DNA of 64,000 bases from NCBI GenBank assembly GCA_037447655.1, contig JBBHKE010001485.1, positions 62,001-126,000 on the forward strand. The letters run 5' to 3'. Positions 59,215-64,000 of the stretch are shown here, piece after piece. The DNA comes from Zygnema cylindricum. Lineage: Eukaryota > Streptophyta > Zygnematophyceae > Zygnematales > Zygnemataceae. Below the pieces are notes generated by a model. That model was given only the letters and a program-made list of their open reading frames with translations. It was not told where the DNA came from and made no database searches. Position numbers and translations under genes: made by a program. How positions within the stretch are numbered: the first letter of the stretch is position 1; each line of letters opens with the position of its first letter.

Positions 59215-60060
59215 TTTACAGGCATTTGCGTATTTGGAGTAATTTTAGCTGCGTCGAAGGAAAGCGAACAGGTGTGGAGCTGCAAGGGATTAGGCGTTTG
59301 GATTTTGCTGTTCCTGTTTTCCGAAACTTACACACTCAGGCAGGTTAAAGAGCATTTAATCGTCAAAGGGAATTCTTGGACCGCGAGATTATGAATGGCA
59401 TATGCCTGCTGCTTTAGGGACGTCATGCCGCAGTTGATTGGACTTTGAAATTTTCAGTCACTTATTCTTTTTAAACCTTTTAGTATGATCCGCGATTGTT
59501 CTCGGCCCATGTAGAGCTCAATGTTCTATTGCTACCTATTCTTGCTAATGCATTCGAGGGAGCACTAGGGTTCTGCCTCAGGGAAACACAATTTAGGGTT
59601 GGGCAGCTGTCTTTGTACACAAAGTTATCCTCATTGCAAGCGTTCAGGGTAGCTTATGTTTTGCATTTCGAAGATTATCTTCGTATTTGCTCTTGAAGAT
59701 AGCTATTTCTCTGATATTGTTTCTCTTGTCTACTTAGTCGTCCGTCTTTGAAAAAATTATTCATGTCATTCGTTTTTCTCTCTTGCAGGTCTTTTGGCGT
59801 GTGTGGGCATGCTGAAACATTTCAACAGCAACAAACGAAATGCCAAATAGGTTCCTCACTGTCCTTCGATCATGTTCTTCCCATTTCGTCAGGAGGGTAA
59901 TGTCAAAGAGGTTCGTGTTTCATGGACATCCTCAGGTGACTTAACAATTTTGATGTCAAATGCACAGACCTTGGCTATCTAGTTCTGTATGTGTTGTGCT
60001 TATTCCTCAGTTGTGTGATTGTCACTGCTGAGCTATTTGTTGTTTGTTTGGTTGCAGTCT

Positions 60061-63000
60061 ATGCTTAGCAGTTCGGCAGCAACAGTGCTTGATCCCGGAA
60101 ACAACACAAGGCCGTTTTCGTCCTCTTTTGTTTCAGCTCAGAGTCAAGGAGGAAACCCTGGAGGTTTCCACCATGGAGGTATGATCTCATTTCAGGCGCA
60201 TATAAACGGGTGAATGCTTTGGCTCAAGTTGTATCGCTCCATATTGCAGGGAAAAGTTTGATGACATTCTAAGCTACGCAATCCACTGTAGCTTAATGGA
60301 TTTTCTTGTTTGATTATTCTCTACCCTTCATATTGTTAGGCTCTGTGCTTGAGACCTTCAACTACGCAATGTTGGTTTTGTGTCCAAACTAATGGCCGGG
60401 TTGCTGTGGATTTCAGGAGCTTTGCAATCCCTCCACAATGTGCCGGGAGCTTATAATTTGCAAAACATGCAGACTGCATTGTCCTCAAGAAATGCTCAAA
60501 CAAGTGCAGCACAGCATCCGTCAGGAAGCATTGCTACTGGCCGTTTTTCTACAAGTAATCTTCAAGGCGGCTTGCCACAGGTCAGGATTCCTTAGACATG
60601 GTATTGTTGTTTTCTTGGGCTGCAGACAATGCCTCGTTGACTGTAGTTATCAACTTCGGTGAGACTTTGACTGGCTTCTGACATTTTACAACAGAAATCA
60701 TTTTGGTGTATAACAGGTTGTACTCTCAATAGAGGTATGATAACAGAATTACTTAAGGCACTGGTGACTGTCAATGTGCGGCATCCATGGGTGTGCATAA
60801 TGTTCGTTCCCGTTGAGGACTTTCAAGTTTGCAGAGTCGACTGTATCTTTTTGGCACATACCATAACTTGCATAAGAAAGCAGACGAGCCATGCGTGTCA
60901 CGCATGTTGCTCACTGACTTATCCGTGTTCTTTCTGTGGAGGTAATTGTCTGCAAATTGTATTGGATAGGAGTTCATTGGAAGATGACGGTTTCTTATAT
61001 TTATCTTTTGCATCTGTACAGCAGATGTCACACACAGGCCTTCACGGACACAGCTCTATGGCAACGCGTGGTGGTCTCGGTGTAAACCACCAGTTTGGTA
61101 GCAACATGAATGGGATCGCTCCTGGGCCTGGTAACACTACAACAGGAGCCACTGGGAGTGCTACAAATCCACGGGGCGCTTTAGGCAGTGGGGGAATGGC
61201 TGTTAATCCATCTTTAGGAAGTACTGGAGCAAGATTGGGAACGCCAGGTGTGGGAATGGCAGGTGCAGGAAATGTTCAAAGTATGGGTAGCTCTGGAGCT
61301 GTTGGAACGCTAAACAGAAGTCTGAATACGGGGGCAACACTAAACATGGCAGCTCTGAATGGCTCAAGAGGCATGGCTAATGTTGCTCTTGGCCCTCTTG
61401 GAAGCACTGGAGCCTTGGTGGCTCAAGGTCCAGGGCGGCCTGGTAGTGGTGGGGGAAACTTATTACAGCAACAGGGAGTAAATATGCCGTCTGCAGCGTA
61501 CAGTTCTTCAAGTGATATTCTGGCGATGATAAGTCGAGGTATGTTTGTTTAATAATAACAGCCGCCCAGGGATCTCAAGCGCTTATGTGTCTCTGTAGTG
61601 GACAGATTAACCTAAAGAGTTCAAAGTTTTTTGTTTCATTATCTGGTGGAGAATACCTGGTCTACTGCAAAACTAATTTGTTGGATGTGGTGCAGCAGGC
61701 CAACCTGGTGGAGTTATATTGGGGAACAATTATTCTGCTGCGCCTGGTGGAAGCATACCGGGACAACCTCTAAACGCAAACGGCCAGATTGGAAGCTTAG
61801 GGCTGAACAACTCTGAAACGAATGCAGGTGAAGGCCTCGCGTTTGACATCAATGAATTTCCCTCACTCACAACTCGGCCAAATTCGGCATCGGGTGCCTT
61901 AGGTCCCGCTGGTATGCCATCTTCTCTATAAGCCACCCTCTTTTGTTTTTTTTTTCACCTTTCCTAGGCTGAGCTAATGGTTCCTCCATCCACATCTGCA
62001 GGTTTACGAAAAACTGCCGGGGTGAATTCTATTGTCCAGCAAAATACAGAGTTCAGCATACAAAATGAAGACTTTCCAGCTCTACCAGGATTTAAAGGTG
62101 AGAGGCATTAGAGCATTAGTTTCCTAATACTTGGTGGCTGGATGGGGTAATCAAATATGTTGGCCAGGGGATGCTTGTTTTTTTTGGTCTGAATTCTTTT
62201 TCTGTATGATAACAAGACTGAAGGGAAGAGAACTTTTCAACCTTCTTATCATCAGCCTGGATGAATTAATAGTGTAGCTAAGGTAAAAGTATTGTTCACA
62301 CTACAGCATGTATGGATGAAGTGGGCCTATATCGACTCTTGTAAGCAACATCCATATTCCATAGCTTTAAGTTGGTAAGCACTAGAAAAGGTTAACACTT
62401 TCAGGAATTGGCACCTATACTTAGTGCAATTTAGCTTGTTTTTGGTAAGAGGTGTAATGGATGAAGTCCCAGTCGGGACAGGTATTTTGCTTTTTCACTT
62501 TGTGACACGTTTCTGGTCATTAATTACTGATGTCTAACATTTTTCTCTGCGTAAATATTCATTGGTTAAAACCACTGAGATTTCCTATTCATTTTCTATC
62601 TCCTTTGCAGCGGGCGGAGGCCCTGAGCTAGGAGAGCTGCAAAAAGAGCAGCAGCAGGATGGGGGCATTTCTGTGTTGCAATCTCAACATTTTGCGGTAT
62701 GGATTCTATAATCATTTCCGACAAGCTCTGAGATACTGTTTGTTCTAGGTCTTTCACTTTGTTAGGGAAGAATGGGGAGGGGGAAGAGAGAGAAGGCAGA
62801 AAAGTGTTTATTGGTTTTATTCGTGTTAGAAGAAGCCATACTCAGTTAGTTGCCAAGTATCTAGGTAGTATTTATGTAGTTTCTTGGTTGCATTTATGCA
62901 TTCCACAGAGCCGTTTTTTCCTGAATAGGTAACAAGTTGCTTGCTTTTGTAAAAGCATTCAGTAGGGCTGGCTTAGACTTCTGGTTGAATTCTTCGATTG

Positions 63001-63549
63001 CTTTGCCCTAATAGTTTATGTTGAACGATGGTCGATTGTCTTTGTGGGAATCTGCAGGGACACCTTGGAGGACAGCAGACCACTGAGCAGTCAGTGATGG
63101 CAGGTTTGCGGAATCTGGCGTCAACGGGCTCAAGTTCTGGATTGACTCAGTATGAACAACTTGTGTCTCAACATCAGTTTCAGCAGTCACAGGCACAGCA
63201 ATTACAGCATCGGCAGACACAAGTTCGCTTAGGGGCTCATCAGCAACAGCAAATGGGGGCAACTAGTCATTTGACAGGGAAAGAGGGAGGCTTAAGGCCA
63301 GGACAAATGCTTCAGCAGAGCTCCCATGATCAGTTTGGGTTGTTGGGGCTGCTCAGTGTAATCCGCATGAGCGACGCAGATTTGACCACATTAGCATTGG
63401 GAACAGACTTAACTACGTTAGGGCTCAACTTAAACTCCAGAGAAAATTTATACAAGACATTTGCATCACCGTGGGCGGAAGGTCCAATGAGGGGAGAACC
63501 GGAGTTTACTTTGCCCTCATGCTATGTACAACCTGCTCCTAGTTTGCAG
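60061..63549 (+). CDS. CCR4-NOT complex subunit 2 (NOT2/VIP2-like), 5' part
   Basis: Seven exons in frame: 60061-60178 (exon starts at 60058), 60417-60580, 61022-61538, 61696-61911, 62002-62097, 62611-62696, 63058-63549, giving 563 residues. The conserved NOT2/3/5 box would begin after 64000. The N-terminal half is Gly/Ser/Gln-rich and disordered. Recognisable plant NOT2 blocks: GRFSTSNLQ, FDINEFPSLTTRPNSASG, VQQNTEFSIQNEDFPALPGF, LQSQHF, a Gln-rich stretch, and FGLLGLLSVIRMSDADLTTL followed by ALGTDLTTLGLNLNSRENLY. The protein acts in mRNA deadenylation and transcription; plant relatives are also linked to microRNA biogenesis. The start ATG is the first in the first recognisable coding exon; an earlier exon may supply the true start. 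Non-coding 5' exons (for example ~59788-59849) are possible. Exon 3 could start at 61025. Confidence 0.85.
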
Positions 63550-64000
63550 GTGGGCTTCAGGTTCATCTCTTGTGGTATATGTATATTACAGTTGGTGTCC
63601 ATTTTCTCATGACCTAGCTTTTGATATTGTCTAAATGTAGTCATCATTGGAAGGGCTATGTGTTAGTTATGTATCGAGAAGTGCTGGATGATTAAATCAA
63701 ATTCTTAAACAAATGGAAAAGTCTATGATGTACTTTCACAAGCTCTCGAATGCCCCTCTAATGTCTTTCATTTGAACGGTGAGCTAGTGTGTACTTTATG
63801 CAGTGGTTTAACAATTAAGTTAATTGTTGGAGAGAAAATGCTTATCTAGGTCGTTCTTGAATTAAGACGATTGGATTTTTTGAAATTGTTGAATCACAGT
63901 GGCTGTAGTAATAGTGTACTATTGGACTTGCAGTAGTGCTAGTAAAGAATCACTCACAAAAAGGAATAGTAAACTGTATTTCTTTAGCAGTACAGTAAGG
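63550..64000 (+). other. Intron of the NOT2-like gene, runs off the window
   Basis: Begins with GTGGGC after CAG at 63549. No further exon before the window end; the C-terminal NOT2/3/5 domain must lie beyond. The last bases again carry a CAGTACAGTA motif as upstream of the BTB gene. Confidence 0.6.

Larger units (their letters stand above)
53978..59780. other. Long A/T-rich gene-poor region
   Basis: No supported gene in ~5.8 kb. Only short frames without motifs. Contains a 118-bp tandem duplication (57043-57277) and three TATCGCGATA palindromes (near 58320, 58369, 58490). The last kilobase (59000-59780) is richer in G/C and may be the promoter and non-coding first exons of the NOT2-like gene. 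Confidence 0.5.

Noticed and set aside
60737-61021. First 95 codons of the 271-codon frame before the NOT2-like exon 3
   Set aside because: Intron read-through; the family similarity begins at 61022 after a CAG acceptor.

Overview
This is eukaryotic nuclear DNA, most likely from a streptophyte (green plant lineage) with large, intron-rich genes. Three genes encode plant-type, probably plastid-targeted proteins, one encodes a plant-type CCR4-NOT subunit 2 (VIP2/NOT2), and one a BTB/BACK protein. The long introns, TC-rich tracts, abundant retroelements and a CEMIP/PKHD1L1-like secreted beta-helix gene (not something I associate with flowering plants) fit a charophyte alga such as Chara. That is inference and the sequence alone cannot prove it. 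There is one 10-N assembly gap (10391-10400).

Layout. 169-8730 (+): 3' part (18 exons) of a large G8/right-handed beta-helix protein. 9.4-10.4 kb: pyrimidine tracts, a tRNA-derived repeat and the gap. 10401-10838: a long mirror repeat (sequence and its reversal, not its reverse complement). 10853-18983 (+): 12-exon plastid COG0354/IBA57-like folate-binding protein. 20368-25305 (-): 9-exon membrane-anchored TPR-like plastid protein. 25295-30544 (+): 10-exon plastid thioredoxin/AhpC-like protein whose predicted start codon overlaps that of the TPR gene head to head. 32356-34020 (-): intronless BTB/BACK protein. 34.6-35.8 and 45.7-46.4 kb: hAT-like MITEs, one nested in another. 37.7-39.0 kb: possible small two-exon gene. 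39.6-45.0 kb: 5'-truncated, decayed Ty1/copia element with its 3' LTR. 47.9-51.6 kb: complete non-autonomous LTR element on the minus strand with a perfect 5-bp target-site duplication. 52.7-54.0 kb: solo LTR related to the copia LTR. 54-59 kb: AT-rich, no gene seen. 60.06-64.0 kb (+): 5' part of a NOT2/VIP2-like gene that runs off the window.

In the four multi-exon genes the exons were chosen by hand from GT/AG (one GC/AG) sites, and every exon joins in a consistent reading frame. Total coding lengths are 3033 (partial), 1350, 894, 741 and 1689 (partial) nt. The COG0354, TPR and thioredoxin-like proteins all look plastid-directed and sit next to each other, but no shared pathway can be inferred from sequence. 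The most unusual features are the mirror repeat beside the gap and the overlapping divergent start codons.
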